Part shown: positions 1 to 8,922 of the stretch, one piece after another
Layout of the letters: each line of letters opens with the position of its first letter
Numbering within the stretch: the stretch's first letter is position 1
Source of the DNA: Mesorhizobium neociceri
Lineage (GTDB): Bacteria; Pseudomonadota; Alphaproteobacteria; Rhizobiales; Rhizobiaceae
Assembly (NCBI RefSeq): GCF_013520985.1
Contig: NZ_JACDTY010000001.1
Location: 558,001 to 622,000, forward strand
Length of the DNA stretch: 64,000 nt
Direction: 5' to 3'
Position numbers and translations under genes: made by a program
The notes under the pieces: generated by a model
Seen by the model: the letters and a program-made list of their open reading frames with translations, nothing else
Told to the model about the DNA's origin: nothing
The model's database searches: none

Positions 1-863
1 CGCTGAAGGCCTTCGAATATGGCTATCTCTTCAAGATGGTGGGTGAGGGCTACCGGCAGAAATACACCACCTCCGGCAATGATTCGCGCGGCATCGATGT
101 TGCCGTGATGATGCGCAACGAGACCGCGCAGGGCCAGCCGATCGAATTCGTGCGCATGACCAGCCATGCCTATGTCACCTTCGAACAGTTCGGCCTGTTC
201 ACGCCGGAACTGGCCGAACTCGGGCATCAAGCCAATGAGCGCATCTTCCGGCGCGACTGCCTCGAGGTCGACATCAAGGTCGGCGGCGTGCCGCTGACGC
301 TTTATCTCGTGCATTTCAAATCGATGGGCTCGCCGCGCAACGGGCTCGACGGTCGCGAAGCGACGATGCCGATGCGCGTCGCCGAGGCACAGGCGGTACG
401 ACACATCATCGAGGAGCGCTTCAGCAAGGATCACGCCGCCGACAAGCGCTGGGCGATCTGCGGTGACATGAACGACTACCGGCAGCGGGTGAAGATCGAG
501 GGCGACGCCGTCGACGGTTACCGCTTCCAGGTGATCGACGAGAGCCAGTCCTGTCTCAATGTGCTTACCGCCGGCGGCTTTTGCGAGAATGTCGTCGAGC
601 GGCGGCCGGAGATGGACCGCTGGAGTTTCTATCACACGCGCGGACCGAAGGAGCGGCATCTGTGCCAGCTCGACTACATCCTGTTGTCGAAAGGGCTGGC
701 GGCGAAGAATGCGACCGCCGTTCCCGACATCATCCGCAACGGCCAGCCCTGGCGCACCATCTTTCCGGCCGGCCAGGCGGTGGAACGCTTTCCACGCGCC
801 GGCTGGGACCGGCCGAAGGCCTCGGACCATTGTCCGGTGGCGATCACCCTGGACATGGCCTGA
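1..863 (+). CDS. Endonuclease/exonuclease/phosphatase-fold protein, 3' part
   Basis: The reading frame is open from the window edge, so the start lies upstream; about 286 C-terminal codons are seen. The fold assignment rests on the G-D-M-N-D motif near 462-476 and the closing S-D-H-C-P motif near 823-837, both typical of metal-dependent phosphodiesterases of the EEP superfamily (DNase I, exonuclease III, sphingomyelinase types). A repeated R-N/G-L-D-G-R-E segment in the middle fits the bacterial EEP proteins that act on nucleic acid or phospholipid. The substrate cannot be told from sequence. The NUDIX gene follows after 2 bp, suggesting cotranscription. Confidence 0.75.
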   Translation, partial: LKAFEYGYLFKMVGEGYRQKYTTSGNDSRGIDVAVMMRNETAQGQPIEFVRMTSHAYVTFEQFGLFTPELAELGHQANERIFRRDCLEVDIKVGGVPLTLYLVHFKSMGSPRNGLDGREATMPMRVAEAQAVRHIIEERFSKDHAADKRWAICGDMNDYRQRVKIEGDAVDGYRFQVIDESQSCLNVLTAGGFCENVVERRPEMDRWSFYHTRGPKERHLCQLDYILLSKGLAAKNATAVPDIIRNGQPWRTIFPAGQAVERFPRAGWDRPKASDHCPVAITLDMA

Positions 864-865
864 GC

Positions 866-1591
866 GTGAGTTTCGACCTGCCGCGCAACGTCATCCTGCC
901 GGTCGATGAAATCGACGTTCGGCTCGACCCGGGCCCGCATCCGTTCGAGCGCGACAATGCACAGGCCATCACTGATAACTGGCGCCGGGAAATCGCTGCC
1001 AAGCCGGCACTGTTCGACGGCACCGTGGTGCTGCTCTCGGCGCTCTCCTGGGGCGACAACCATCTCGTCGGGCGCTGTCACGCGGTGAAGTATTCGACCT
1101 TCATGCTGTGGCGCAAGAACCGGCAGGGGACCGGCGCCGAGCACGCCTATGGCCACGCCATGCTGGTCGCCGGCGACAATGCGCTGGTGGCGATCCGCAT
1201 GGGCTCGCACACGGTCGGCGCCGGCAGTGTCTATTTCGCCGCTGGCTCGTTCGAGCCGATCGATTTTCGCGACGGCCGCGTCGATGTCGATTTCAACATG
1301 ATCCGCGAAGTGCGCGAGGAGACCGGGCTTGACCTGACAGGCGCCGCGCGCGGCAGGCGCTACCATGCGCTGTCGACTTCGACCGGCACGGTTCTCTTCC
1401 GCCGCTACCACGTCGATGCGCCGGCCAGTGAGATCGCGCGGCGCATCTCGGCCTTCGTCGCCACCGAGGCCGATCCCGAGATCGAAGGACCGGTGATCAT
1501 CCGCCATGCGGAAGATCTGCCGGAAGGGCTGGCGCCGCATATGAAGCCGCTGATCGAGTGGCATTTTGCCAACGGTGGCGAGGACCCCTGA
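866..1591 (+). CDS. NUDIX hydrolase
   Basis: The product has 241 residues if the GTG at 866 is used, which lies 2 bp after the upstream stop; the frame is open further back but only as antisense-like sequence inside the previous gene. A NUDIX box is visible around 1252-1341: a Gly-Ser-Phe-Glu segment followed by R-E-V-R-E-E-T-G-L, matching the REUXEEXGU core that binds divalent metal. NUDIX enzymes cleave nucleoside diphosphates linked to another moiety. The particular substrate is unknown. The stop lies 4 bp before the convergent stop of acdS. An ATG at 908 is an alternative start. Confidence 0.75.
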   Translation: MSFDLPRNVILPVDEIDVRLDPGPHPFERDNAQAITDNWRREIAAKPALFDGTVVLLSALSWGDNHLVGRCHAVKYSTFMLWRKNRQGTGAEHAYGHAMLVAGDNALVAIRMGSHTVGAGSVYFAAGSFEPIDFRDGRVDVDFNMIREVREETGLDLTGAARGRRYHALSTSTGTVLFRRYHVDAPASEIARRISAFVATEADPEIEGPVIIRHAEDLPEGLAPHMKPLIEWHFANGGEDP

Positions 1592-1595
1592 CCTG

Positions 1596-2699
1596 TCACG
1601 GAAACAGCGGCGGCAGCGTCTCCTGTGACTCGCTTTCCCGAGGTTCAGAGATCGCTGCCGGTTGCGGCCGGGTCGGGGCGCCGTCGTCCTTGTAGTAGTA
1701 GCTGTAGCCGTTGATCGCCGGCGCGCCGCCGAGATGCGCGTAGAGAATTTTTGACCCCTCGGGGAAGAAGCCCTTGCGGGTCAGATCGATCAGGCCCTGC
1801 ATCGACTTTCCCTCATAGACCGGGTCGGTGATCATGGCCTCGGTGCGGGCCGCCAGCCGGATCGCGTCGTTGGTCTCGTTCGAGGGAACACCGTAGGCCG
1901 GATAGGCATAGTCGGGGTTGATGACGATTTCGTCGTCGCGCACAGCGCGGCCGAGTCCGACGAGGGCGGCGGTGTCATCGACGATGCGCCGGACCTGGGC
2001 GCGGGTCTGGTCCAGTGTCCCCGAGGCGTCGATGCCGATCACGCGGTCGGCGCGACCTTGAGCGGCAAAGCCGACGACCATGCCGGCCTGCGTCGACCCG
2101 GTCACCACGCACACGATGATGTAGTCGAAGGTAAAGCCGAGTTCGGCTTCCTGGTTCGCCACCTCTTCGGCAAAGCCGACATAGCCCAGCCCGCCGAATT
2201 TGTGCACGGAGGCGCCGGCCGGGATCGGATAGGGTTTGCCGCCGGCGTCCTTCACCGACTGGATGGCGTCCTCCCAGCTCTTGCGGATGCCGATGTCGAA
2301 ACCGTCATCGACAAGCCGGCTGTCGGCGCCCATCAGCCGCGTCAGCAGGATGTTTCCGACCCGATCGTAGACCGCATCATAATGGGGCACCCATTTCTCC
2401 TGGATCACCACGCACTTCATGCCGATCTTGGCGGCGGTCGCGGCGACCATGCGGGTGTGGTTCGACTGGACGCCACCGATCGACACCAATGTGTCGGCGC
2501 CGGAGGCAATGGCGTCCGGCACGATGTATTCGAGCTTGCGCAATTTGTTGCCGCCCATGGCGAGCCCGGAATTGCAATCGTCGCGCTTGGCGTAGACCTG
2601 CACTTTGCCGCCCAGCGCCGCGCTCAGCCGCGGCAGATGCTCGATCGGCGTCGTGCCGAAGGTCAGGGGATAACGTTCGAACTTTGCGAGAAGTGACAT
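1596..2699 (-). CDS. acdS: 1-aminocyclopropane-1-carboxylate deaminase
   Basis: PLP enzyme converting ACC, the plant ethylene precursor, to 2-oxobutyrate and ammonia; rhizobia use it to lower ethylene in the host root. The 367-residue product has the PLP lysine in G-G-N-K-L-R-K (K52), the S-N-H-T-R loop, and the two residues that separate true ACC deaminases from D-cysteine desulfhydrases: Glu in D-P-V-Y-E-G-K-S and Leu in Y-A-H-L-G-G. The family is usually about 338 residues; here about 27 extra Pro/Glu/Ser-rich residues follow the normal C-terminus. The ATG at 2699 was chosen because the family N-terminus begins there, although the frame is open to 2780. It is divergent from an Lrp-type regulator. 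Confidence 0.93.
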   Translation of the reverse strand: MSLLAKFERYPLTFGTTPIEHLPRLSAALGGKVQVYAKRDDCNSGLAMGGNKLRKLEYIVPDAIASGADTLVSIGGVQSNHTRMVAATAAKIGMKCVVIQEKWVPHYDAVYDRVGNILLTRLMGADSRLVDDGFDIGIRKSWEDAIQSVKDAGGKPYPIPAGASVHKFGGLGYVGFAEEVANQEAELGFTFDYIIVCVVTGSTQAGMVVGFAAQGRADRVIGIDASGTLDQTRAQVRRIVDDTAALVGLGRAVRDDEIVINPDYAYPAYGVPSNETNDAIRLAARTEAMITDPVYEGKSMQGLIDLTRKGFFPEGSKILYAHLGGAPAINGYSYYYKDDGAPTRPQPAAISEPRESESQETLPPLFP

Positions 2700-2750
2700 C
2701 GATCTGCCTCCGCCATGGTCGTTTTCGGTCGGCTGAAGATAGGCGCAGTT

Positions 2751-2780
2751 ATGCGAAAGGTGCTCTCGAACTTGCGTCAA
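2751..2780 (-). promoter_or_regulatory. Candidate sigma-70 promoter of acdS
   Basis: On the minus strand a TTGACG -35 hexamer (2775-2780) is followed after 18 bp by TCGCAT (2751-2756), about 50 bp upstream of the acdS ATG. The -35 is good and the -10 weak, as expected of an activated promoter. No sigma-54 box of the TGGCAC-N5-TTGC type is present, so this copy does not look NifA-controlled. Confidence 0.35.
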
Positions 2781-2807
2781 GGGTTTTTACATGCTTCACA
2801 AATGAGC

Positions 2808-2825
2808 GATCTGGTTGCCCAGATC
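2808..2825. promoter_or_regulatory. Inverted repeat, candidate operator of the Lrp-type regulator
   Basis: Perfect 7-bp inverted repeat GATCTGG-TTGC-CCAGATC in the acdS/regulator intergenic region. It lies about 28 bp upstream of the proposed acdS -35 element and about 20 bp upstream of the regulator's start codon. That spacing would suit activation of acdS and autorepression of the regulator. GATCATC occurs twice just downstream (2822-2828 and 2836-2842). Binding is inferred. Confidence 0.4.
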
Positions 2826-2845
2826 ATCCATGAAGGATCATCGAA

Positions 2846-3322
2846 ATGGAAGAATCTTCCACACAGGCTCTTGACCGGATCGACATGAAAATCCTGCGCG
2901 CCCTTCAGGCCGAGGGACGGCTGACCAATGCGGAGCTGGCGGCCCGCGTCAATGTCAGCGCCGCCACCTGCCATAGGCGCACGCAACGCCTGTTCGAGGA
3001 GGGTTTCATATCAGGGGTGAGGGCGGAAATCGCGCCGGTCGCGGTCGGCCTTGGCGCGCTGGTGATGGTCGGCGTCGTGCTCGATCGCTCGACACCGGAA
3101 AGCTTCGCCGCTTTCGAAGCGGCTGTGCTCGAGCTCAAGGAGGTGCTGGACTGCAATCTCGTGGCCGGCGACTTCGACTATCTCCTGAAGATCAGGGTCC
3201 GCGACATGGCGGATTTCAACAAGCTGCATGGGCAAAAACTGATCGCGTTACCAGGCGTTCGGCAAACCCGGACTTTCTTCGTCATGAAGGAGGTCAAGGA
3301 GAATGCGCGACTGCCGTTCTGA
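2846..3322 (+). CDS. Lrp/AsnC-family regulator, probable AcdR/LrpL
   Basis: Transcriptional regulator of 158 residues, the usual size for the family. An N-terminal winged helix-turn-helix (about residues 9-65, with L-D-x-x-D-x-x-I-L and the recognition segment V-S-A-A-T-C-H-R-R) is followed by the RAM/AsnC ligand domain (residues 75-150). Genes of this type sit divergently beside acdS in many proteobacteria and activate it in response to ACC and leucine (AcdR in Pseudomonas, LrpL in Rhizobium). An A-A-G-G-A ribosome site lies about 9 bp before the ATG. Its partner role here is inferred from position. Confidence 0.85.
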   Translation: MEESSTQALDRIDMKILRALQAEGRLTNAELAARVNVSAATCHRRTQRLFEEGFISGVRAEIAPVAVGLGALVMVGVVLDRSTPESFAAFEAAVLELKEVLDCNLVAGDFDYLLKIRVRDMADFNKLHGQKLIALPGVRQTRTFFVMKEVKENARLPF

Positions 3323-3339
3323 CAGGCTTCAAGCGTAGC

Positions 3340-3441
3340 TCAGCGTTGCGCTTTTTGCTGCGCCGCCTTGCGATCGCTGCGGGCTGCGGCGACAAACAGG
3401 ATTAAGCCGAGACCCAGCAGCCCACCCATCGCGGTCCCCAT
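3340..3441 (-). CDS. Possible 33-codon ORF after the export permease
   Basis: A short frame starts 55 bp downstream of the permease stop on the same strand. It encodes a Gly/Leu-rich hydrophobic stretch followed by a basic tail rich in Lys, Arg and Gln. Two ATGs (3441 and 3429) are available and no clear ribosome site is seen. It could be a small membrane protein or the remnant of a longer one, since the frame stays open upstream into the end of the permease gene. No function is recognised. Confidence 0.2.
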   Translation of the reverse strand: MGTAMGGLLGLGLILFVAAARSDRKAAQQKAQR

Positions 3442-3496
3442 CGTCTGGCCGACGACCGCCTGGAAATCGCCGGTGACGGTGGAGCTGATCTGGCGC

Positions 3497-4714
3497 TTAT
3501 TCGTGCCGCAGCGCGTCGATCGGATCGAGCCTGGCGCCGCGCAGTGCCGGGAAGAAGCCGAACACCATGCCGATCAAAGCGGAAAAGCCGACGGCGAGCA
3601 GGATGACTGCCGGGCTTGGCGCGAACGGTATGGTCAGCGCCGCCGAAGCGAGGCCGGCCAATGCCAGGCCGATCAGGATGCCGATGATGCCGCCGAGCAG
3701 CGACAGGACCGTCGCCTCGACCAGGAACTGGATGAGGATGTGCTTTTCATGCGCGCCGATGGCGAGCCTGATGCCGATCTCGCGCGTGCGTTCGGTCACC
3801 GACACCAGCATGATGTTCATAATGCCGATGCCGCCGACCAGCAGGCTGACGCCGGCCACCGCGCCCAGCATGCCGGTCATGGTGGTGGTGGCGCTGGCCA
3901 TGGCGTCGGCGATCTGGGTCATGTCGCGGATCGAGAAATCGTCTTCGCGGTCGGGCGTGATGCGCCTTGTGTCGCGCAAGATGTCCTCGACGCGCGGCTG
4001 CAGTTCGGTGGTCGGCGTGCGGTCGTCGGCAGCGACGTAGATGTTGTCGATGTCGCGATTGCCGGCAATGCGCCGCTGGTAGGCGGCAAGCGGCATCAAC
4101 ACGACATTGTCCTGGTCCTGGCCAAAGCCGGTGTAGCCCTTGGGTTCGAGCAGGCCGATGATCTTGCACGAGGTGCGGTTGACGCGAATGATCTCGCCAT
4201 CGGGCTCGCCGGCGCCGAAGAACTGCTGGCGCACCGTCTCGCCGATCAGGCACACGCCGGTGCCGGAGCGTGTCTCGGAATCCGAGAACGGCCGGCCGGA
4301 GACCAACTTCCAGTCGCGGGCGTCGAGATAGGCGCTGTCGGTGCCGGTGACGCCCGAGGTCAGGCTCTCGGTGCCGAAGATGACGCGGACTTGTTTCTGC
4401 GAAGCCGGCGCAATGGCGCGCGCTCCGGTCAGATGCGCGACGAGGGCTGCAACATCCTTGTCGGCCAGCGGCCGCACCGCCTGGTCGAGACCTCCCGGCC
4501 CGCCAGTGCTTGCAGGGCGGCCAGGGCGCACGACCAGCAGATTCGAGCCAAGCTTGGCAATGTCGGACTTGACCTTGGCCGTGGTGCCGGAGCCGATGGT
4601 CAGCATGGCGATGACGGCGGCGACACCGATGACGATGCCGAGCAGCGTCAGGAACGAGCGCAGCACATTGCGGCGGATGGAGCGCAGCGACAGGCGGACG
4701 GTTTCCCAGATCAC
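3497..4714 (-). CDS. ABC transporter permease, MacB type
   Basis: Membrane subunit of 405 residues. It has one N-terminal transmembrane helix (about 20-42), a large periplasmic MacB_PCD domain, then three C-terminal helices (about 275-395) and the family's closing signature L-D-P-I-D-A-L-R-H-E. The start is GTG, 2 bp after the ATPase gene. In MacB proper the ATPase and permease are fused; here they are separate genes, as in many rhizobial systems. With the adaptor and ATPase it forms a mechanotransmission-type exporter that would drive an outer membrane channel to expel peptides, macrolides or siderophores. The substrate is unknown. Confidence 0.88.
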   Translation of the reverse strand: MIWETVRLSLRSIRRNVLRSFLTLLGIVIGVAAVIAMLTIGSGTTAKVKSDIAKLGSNLLVVRPGRPASTGGPGGLDQAVRPLADKDVAALVAHLTGARAIAPASQKQVRVIFGTESLTSGVTGTDSAYLDARDWKLVSGRPFSDSETRSGTGVCLIGETVRQQFFGAGEPDGEIIRVNRTSCKIIGLLEPKGYTGFGQDQDNVVLMPLAAYQRRIAGNRDIDNIYVAADDRTPTTELQPRVEDILRDTRRITPDREDDFSIRDMTQIADAMASATTTMTGMLGAVAGVSLLVGGIGIMNIMLVSVTERTREIGIRLAIGAHEKHILIQFLVEATVLSLLGGIIGILIGLALAGLASAALTIPFAPSPAVILLAVGFSALIGMVFGFFPALRGARLDPIDALRHE

Positions 4715-4716
4715 GG

Positions 4717-5424
4717 TTAGGCCACTTCCAGTTTCGAGGAATCGGAAGCGACGTGGCCGTCGAGGAAGCGGATGGTGCGCTCGGCATAGTCAGCGACGTC
4801 GGCCTCGTGGGTGACCATGGCGATGGTCAGGCCGAGGTCGCGATTCAGCCGCGTCAGCAGTTCCATGATCTCGTGTGTGCGGGCGGTGTCGAGATTGCCG
4901 GTCGGCTCGTCGGCGACGAGCAGCGTCGGCCTGGTGACGATAGCGCGGGCGATCGCCACGCGCTGCTGCTGGCCGCCGGAGAGTTCGGCCGGCGTGTGAT
5001 GCTCGCGCCCGACAAGACCGACCTCGGCCAGCGCCTGCATGGCAAGGTCGCGGCGCTCGCGGGCAGGCGCGCCGCGATAGATCAGCGGCAGCTCGACATT
5101 TTCCGCCGCAGTGGTGCGCGGCAACAGATTGTAGCCCTGGAAGACGAAGCCGATGTAGAGATTGCGCAGAAGCGCGCGGCGGTTGCGGTCGAGCCGGCCG
5201 GCATCGATGCCCATGAAGGAGTAGGTTCCAGCGGTCGGCGTATCGAGGCAGCCGATGATGTTCATCGCCGTCGACTTGCCCGAACCGGACGGACCCATAA
5301 TGGCGACGAATTCGCCGCGCTGGATGGCAAGGTCGACGCCGGCCAGCGCATGCACTTTGGCTTCGCCTTGGCCATAACTCTTCCAGACCGTGTCGAAGCC
5401 GATGAGGGCAGCATTCGCGGCCAC
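4717..5424 (-). CDS. ABC transporter ATP-binding protein, MacB/LolD type
   Basis: Cytoplasmic ATPase of 235 residues with Walker [10 protein letters not shown] (44-52), signature L-S-G-G-Q-Q-Q-R, Walker [13 protein letters not shown] and a switch His in T-H-E. Sequence and size match the MacB/LolD/FtsE group. The start is GTG, 4 bp after the adaptor gene stop, so the three genes 6718-3497 read as one operon. It powers the separate permease that follows it. Confidence 0.9.
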   Translation of the reverse strand: MAANAALIGFDTVWKSYGQGEAKVHALAGVDLAIQRGEFVAIMGPSGSGKSTAMNIIGCLDTPTAGTYSFMGIDAGRLDRNRRALLRNLYIGFVFQGYNLLPRTTAAENVELPLIYRGAPARERRDLAMQALAEVGLVGREHHTPAELSGGQQQRVAIARAIVTRPTLLVADEPTGNLDTARTHEIMELLTRLNRDLGLTIAMVTHEADVADYAERTIRFLDGHVASDSSKLEVA

Positions 5425-5428
5425 GGCG

Positions 5429-6718
5429 TCAGCTCCGCAGCTGTGAGGCGGTGATCACCTGAGCGCCTTCGTCGAGGCCGGACGTGATCTCGGTCAGTTC
5501 GCCGTCGGTGGAGCCGATCTTGACGTTGACCGGATGCGGCCGGCCGTTCTCCAGCAAATAGAGCGTGCGTGAGCCGTCGGTGGGCACCGCCACCTGCTGG
5601 CGGCGGTCGCCGCCGGGGCGGCCCATGCGGCCGGTAAACAGGTCGCTCAGGCTCAAGGCGCGGGCGGCTTGCTGTGCCGGCCGATAGCGGAAAGCGGTGG
5701 AGGGCACGGTGAGTACGCCCTTGGCCTGCCTGGTCACGACCGAAACGGTGGCGGTCATGCCGGGCCGCAGCAGCAACTCATTGTTATTGACCTCCAACCG
5801 CGCATTGTAGGTGACGACGCCGTCGGTGGTGACCGAGGCGTAGGAGATGTCGCGGATCTCGGCGTCGAACGGCCGCTCCGGAAAGGCATCGACGGTGAAA
5901 CGTGCATGCTGGCCGGCCTTGACCGCGCCGATATCGGCTTCGTCGACCGCCGCCACCAGTTCCATGTTTCTGAGATCGGCGGCGATGATGAACAGCACCG
6001 GCGCCTGCAGCGAGGAGGCGACCGTCTGGCCGGGGTCGACCGAACGCGTCAGCACGATGCCGTCGATCGGCGCGTAGATGGTGCTCTTGGCAAGGTCGGT
6101 CTGCTGCGCCTTGAGGTCGGCCTGGGCGATGGCAAGATTGGCCTCAGCACTGTCGAGCGCTGCCTTGGAGCGGTCGCGCGTGGCGGTTGCCGCCTCGAGC
6201 GACTGGTCGGTGGCCATGCCGCGCTTGGTCAGTTCGGCGGCGCGCACCAGCGCCTTCTCGTTCTCGGCCAGCGTTACCGTGGCGTCCTCGACATTGGCGG
6301 CCGCGGCCTTGGCCGAGGCCTCGGCGCGCTCGATCTGGACCTCGAGCTTCACCGTGTCGAGCGTCGCCAGCACGTCGCCCTTCTTGACCTGCTGGTTCTC
6401 CTCGACGGACACCGAACGGATGATGCCGGAGAGCTCGCTCGATATGTCGACCTGGGTGAGCGGCTGCAGCGTGCCGGTCGCCGACACCGCGACGGTAAGA
6501 TCGGCAATTGTGGCCGGCGTGGTGGTGTAGTCGATCTTGGCGGGAGAGCCGGCATACCATTGGTAGCCGGCGAGGCCAGAGGCAACCGCGATCAGCGCCA
6601 GCAGCGCGTAAAGCCAGCCGCGGCGGCGCTTCTTGCGCACGCCGTTCTGGTCTAGCCCAAGTGCCGCTTCGATGGCGGAATCCGATTCCGTCTTTGGCAG
6701 ATTGACAAGCTGGTCCAC
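5429..6718 (-). CDS. Periplasmic adaptor subunit, MacA/HlyD family
   Basis: Membrane fusion protein of 429 residues. A short cytoplasmic segment ends in a basic R-K-K-R-R-R-G motif and is followed by one transmembrane helix (about 35-53). Then come a barrel-sandwich/lipoyl half (V-S-V-E-E-N-Q-Q-V-K-K-G-D-V), a long alpha-helical hairpin rich in Ala and Glu, the second lipoyl half (I-Y-A-P-I-D-G-I-V) and beta-barrel domains. It would bridge the inner membrane permease to an outer membrane channel. The start is GTG. It is first in the operon and divergent from the PhzF-like gene. Confidence 0.88.
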   Translation of the reverse strand: MDQLVNLPKTESDSAIEAALGLDQNGVRKKRRRGWLYALLALIAVASGLAGYQWYAGSPAKIDYTTTPATIADLTVAVSATGTLQPLTQVDISSELSGIIRSVSVEENQQVKKGDVLATLDTVKLEVQIERAEASAKAAAANVEDATVTLAENEKALVRAAELTKRGMATDQSLEAATATRDRSKAALDSAEANLAIAQADLKAQQTDLAKSTIYAPIDGIVLTRSVDPGQTVASSLQAPVLFIIAADLRNMELVAAVDEADIGAVKAGQHARFTVDAFPERPFDAEIRDISYASVTTDGVVTYNARLEVNNNELLLRPGMTATVSVVTRQAKGVLTVPSTAFRYRPAQQAARALSLSDLFTGRMGRPGGDRRQQVAVPTDGSRTLYLLENGRPHPVNVKIGSTDGELTEITSGLDEGAQVITASQLRS

Positions 6719-6831
6719 GCTGGACCCCTATGAAAGCGTAATGTCCCTATAGATGCACAGATCAGGCTTAGCGGTTCGAATATCAAATTAAATTTCGGCC
6801 ATGTTCGGATTGAGGCGGAAGGTTTTCCAAG

Positions 6832-7740
6832 ATGCAGACGCGCAATTACTTGCTTTATGATGTGTTTACGACGGAACGGCTGGCCGGGAATCCGCTGGCT
6901 GTCGTGCTGGATAGCAAAGGTTTGGACACGGCCGCCATGCAGGCCATTGCGCGCGAGTTCAACCTGTCCGAATCGGTCTTCGTGCTGCCGCCGGACAATC
7001 CAAAACATCGCAACCGCATCCGCATTTTCACGCCCGACTATGAAATGCCGTTTGCCGGCCACCCGACCGTCGGCGCGGCGATCGCGCTGGCCGAACTGGC
7101 AGGCGAGGGCGAAGCCGGCATCTTCGTGCTGGAGGAGAATATCGGCCCGGTGCGCTGCGCCGTCAGCCGGCACGATGGCGCCACCTTTGCCGAGTTCGAC
7201 CTGGCGAAACTGCCGGAACCGCTAGAGCTCGATGCCGATCCGCAAGCGATTGGCGCAGCCCTTGGCCTGGCGCCGCATGAAATCGGCTTCGAGAATCATC
7301 TGGTGTCGTTCTGGTCCGCCGGCGTGCCTTACGTGACCATCCCTGTCGCCAATCTGGAGGCTGCGGGCCGGATCAAGCTGGACAACCAGGCCTGGTCGGA
7401 ACTCGCGCCGCGCAAGAGCGAATGGGCCTTCGCCAGCCCGTATGTCTATTGCCGCCAGACGGTGAACCACGACAGCGCCTTCCATGTCCGCATGATCGTG
7501 CCGGGCACGCCGTCCTACGAAGATCCGGCGACCGGTTCGGCGGCAGCGGCCTTTGCCGGCGCCATCATGCATTTCGACGCGCCAACCGACGGTATTTCGC
7601 AGCTGTGGATCGAGCAAGGGCTGGAGATGGGCCGCCCGTCGCGCATCCGCCTCGAACTCACTGTCGAAGGCGGAAAACTGGCCTCTGCGCGCATCGGCGG
7701 CCATGCCATCAAGGTGGCGGAAGGCAAGCTGTTCGTCTGA
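6832..7740 (+). CDS. PhzF-family epimerase/isomerase
   Basis: The 302-residue product has the two-domain diaminopimelate epimerase-like fold of the PhzF family. The catalytic Glu lies in N-L-S-E-S-V-F-V, and the motifs P-F-A-G-H-P-T-V-G and D-P-A-T-G-S-A-A form the active site at the domain interface. There are no phenazine genes nearby, so phenazine synthesis is unlikely; most stand-alone members are isomerases of unknown substrate. The ATG has a modest A-G-G ribosome site. The upstream region is shared with the divergent export operon. Confidence 0.85.
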   Translation: MQTRNYLLYDVFTTERLAGNPLAVVLDSKGLDTAAMQAIAREFNLSESVFVLPPDNPKHRNRIRIFTPDYEMPFAGHPTVGAAIALAELAGEGEAGIFVLEENIGPVRCAVSRHDGATFAEFDLAKLPEPLELDADPQAIGAALGLAPHEIGFENHLVSFWSAGVPYVTIPVANLEAAGRIKLDNQAWSELAPRKSEWAFASPYVYCRQTVNHDSAFHVRMIVPGTPSYEDPATGSAAAAFAGAIMHFDAPTDGISQLWIEQGLEMGRPSRIRLELTVEGGKLASARIGGHAIKVAEGKLFV

Positions 7741-7846
7741 CCGCCTGCGGCAGTTCAGCTATTTGTCGGGAAATGATTCCGGCAGGGCTGGACAGGACCG
7801 GTATCGGCGGCTATATGCCCGCCAACGCCGGTTTTACCGGTCGAGT

Positions 7847-7922
<76 letters not shown>

Positions 7923-8126
7923 AATTTTCAAGAAAATTGGTGGAAGACCTTGGAATGCGGGACGCGTTGACGCGCCTCGGCATGCCTCAATCATGGGGCA
8001 GGTTTGCCTAGCGATCTGGGTGCCGATCAAACAAATCTCAATTGTGGCAGAAACGTTACATCGCTTTTCATGGGATCGGATACAAACGAGTCATCGGTTT
8101 TCGCTTACACCCCAAGGAATGGCCCG

Positions 8127-8816
8127 ATGCGCACACTGAAATTTGCCTTTCTTGCTTCGCTTGCATTTGCCACTCCCGCATTGGCGGCGGACCTTTCCCC
8201 GCTGCCGACCGAGCCTGCGGCTTATTCCTGGACCGGTCTCTATGTGGGTGCGGAGGCCGGGTACCTTTGGGGAAATTCAACTTACGACGGCGCCGGGTCT
8301 CCGGCTGGCCCCCCCTTCCTCAGCGCCTCCGTCGATCCCAAAGGCGGCTTTGGCGGTGCCTATGTTGGCTATAACTACCAGTTCAATGGCAACTACGTCG
8401 TCGGCATCGAAGCTGATGCCAATTTCGCCAGCGCCGATGGGGACGGCACGTTTCCTGCTTTTCCCGGTCCGACCGCGAGCAGTGAATTAAAATGGTTTGG
8501 GTCAGCGCGCCTGCGTGCTGGCTACGCATTCGATCGTTTCCTGCCATTTGTAACTGGCGGTCTTGCTATCGGTCATTACTCCGGCGCAACCAATATTCTA
8601 GGTGTGTCGACCGAGAACAGCGATAACATGGTTGGTTGGACGGCAGGCGCCGGACTTGAATATGCCGTGACCGACAATTTGATTGCGCGCGTCGAATACC
8701 GCTATTCCGATTATGGCCGTAAATCGCAACCTCCGCTGTTTGCCTTCCCGACGGAGCAAGTCAGGCTTGATCTGACCACCAATGATGTTCGCGTTGGACT
8801 TAGCTACAAGTTCTGA
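8127..8816 (+). CDS. Outer membrane beta-barrel protein, Omp25/Omp31 type
   Basis: The 229-residue precursor has a clear signal peptide (basic M-R-T-L-K, hydrophobic core, cleavage after A-L-A near residue 19). The mature part begins with the S-W-T-G-L-Y-V-G-A-E-A-G-Y strand seen in rhizobial and Brucella Omp25/31 proteins and ends with the aromatic V-G-L-S-Y-K-F needed for BAM-mediated assembly. The ATG at 8127 was chosen for the A-A-G-G-A-A ribosome site 8 bp upstream and the signal peptide. It is followed by a strong terminator and is probably monocistronic. These proteins form abundant surface porins or structural barrels. Confidence 0.88.
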   Translation: MRTLKFAFLASLAFATPALAADLSPLPTEPAAYSWTGLYVGAEAGYLWGNSTYDGAGSPAGPPFLSASVDPKGGFGGAYVGYNYQFNGNYVVGIEADANFASADGDGTFPAFPGPTASSELKWFGSARLRAGYAFDRFLPFVTGGLAIGHYSGATNILGVSTENSDNMVGWTAGAGLEYAVTDNLIARVEYRYSDYGRKSQPPLFAFPTEQVRLDLTTNDVRVGLSYKF

Positions 8817-8837
8817 TTTCGGACTGTACGTTCTTCA

Positions 8838-8863
8838 AAGCCTCGCTTCGGCGAGGCTTTTTT
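8838..8863 (+). terminator. Rho-independent terminator after the porin gene
   Basis: The stem AAGCCTCGC/GCGAGGCTT with loop TTCG is followed by a T-run, 21 bp after the porin stop codon. It separates the porin from the convergent cob cluster. Confidence 0.9.
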
Positions 8864-8922
8864 GTTGTGTGAATGGGCGGCTGGGGCGTCGTGGGTGTGC
8901 TCTGCCACACCCTTGCAGGCGT

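Noticed and set aside
2700..2845. NifA/sigma-54 promoter for acdS
   Set aside because: No TGGCAC-N5-TTGC pattern was found on either strand of the intergenic region.
3368..4720. Long plus-strand open frame opposite the MacB-type permease
   Set aside because: It is an antisense shadow of high-GC coding sequence with biased composition (Asp, Gln, Arg, Ala) and no recognisable motifs; the minus-strand permease is clear.
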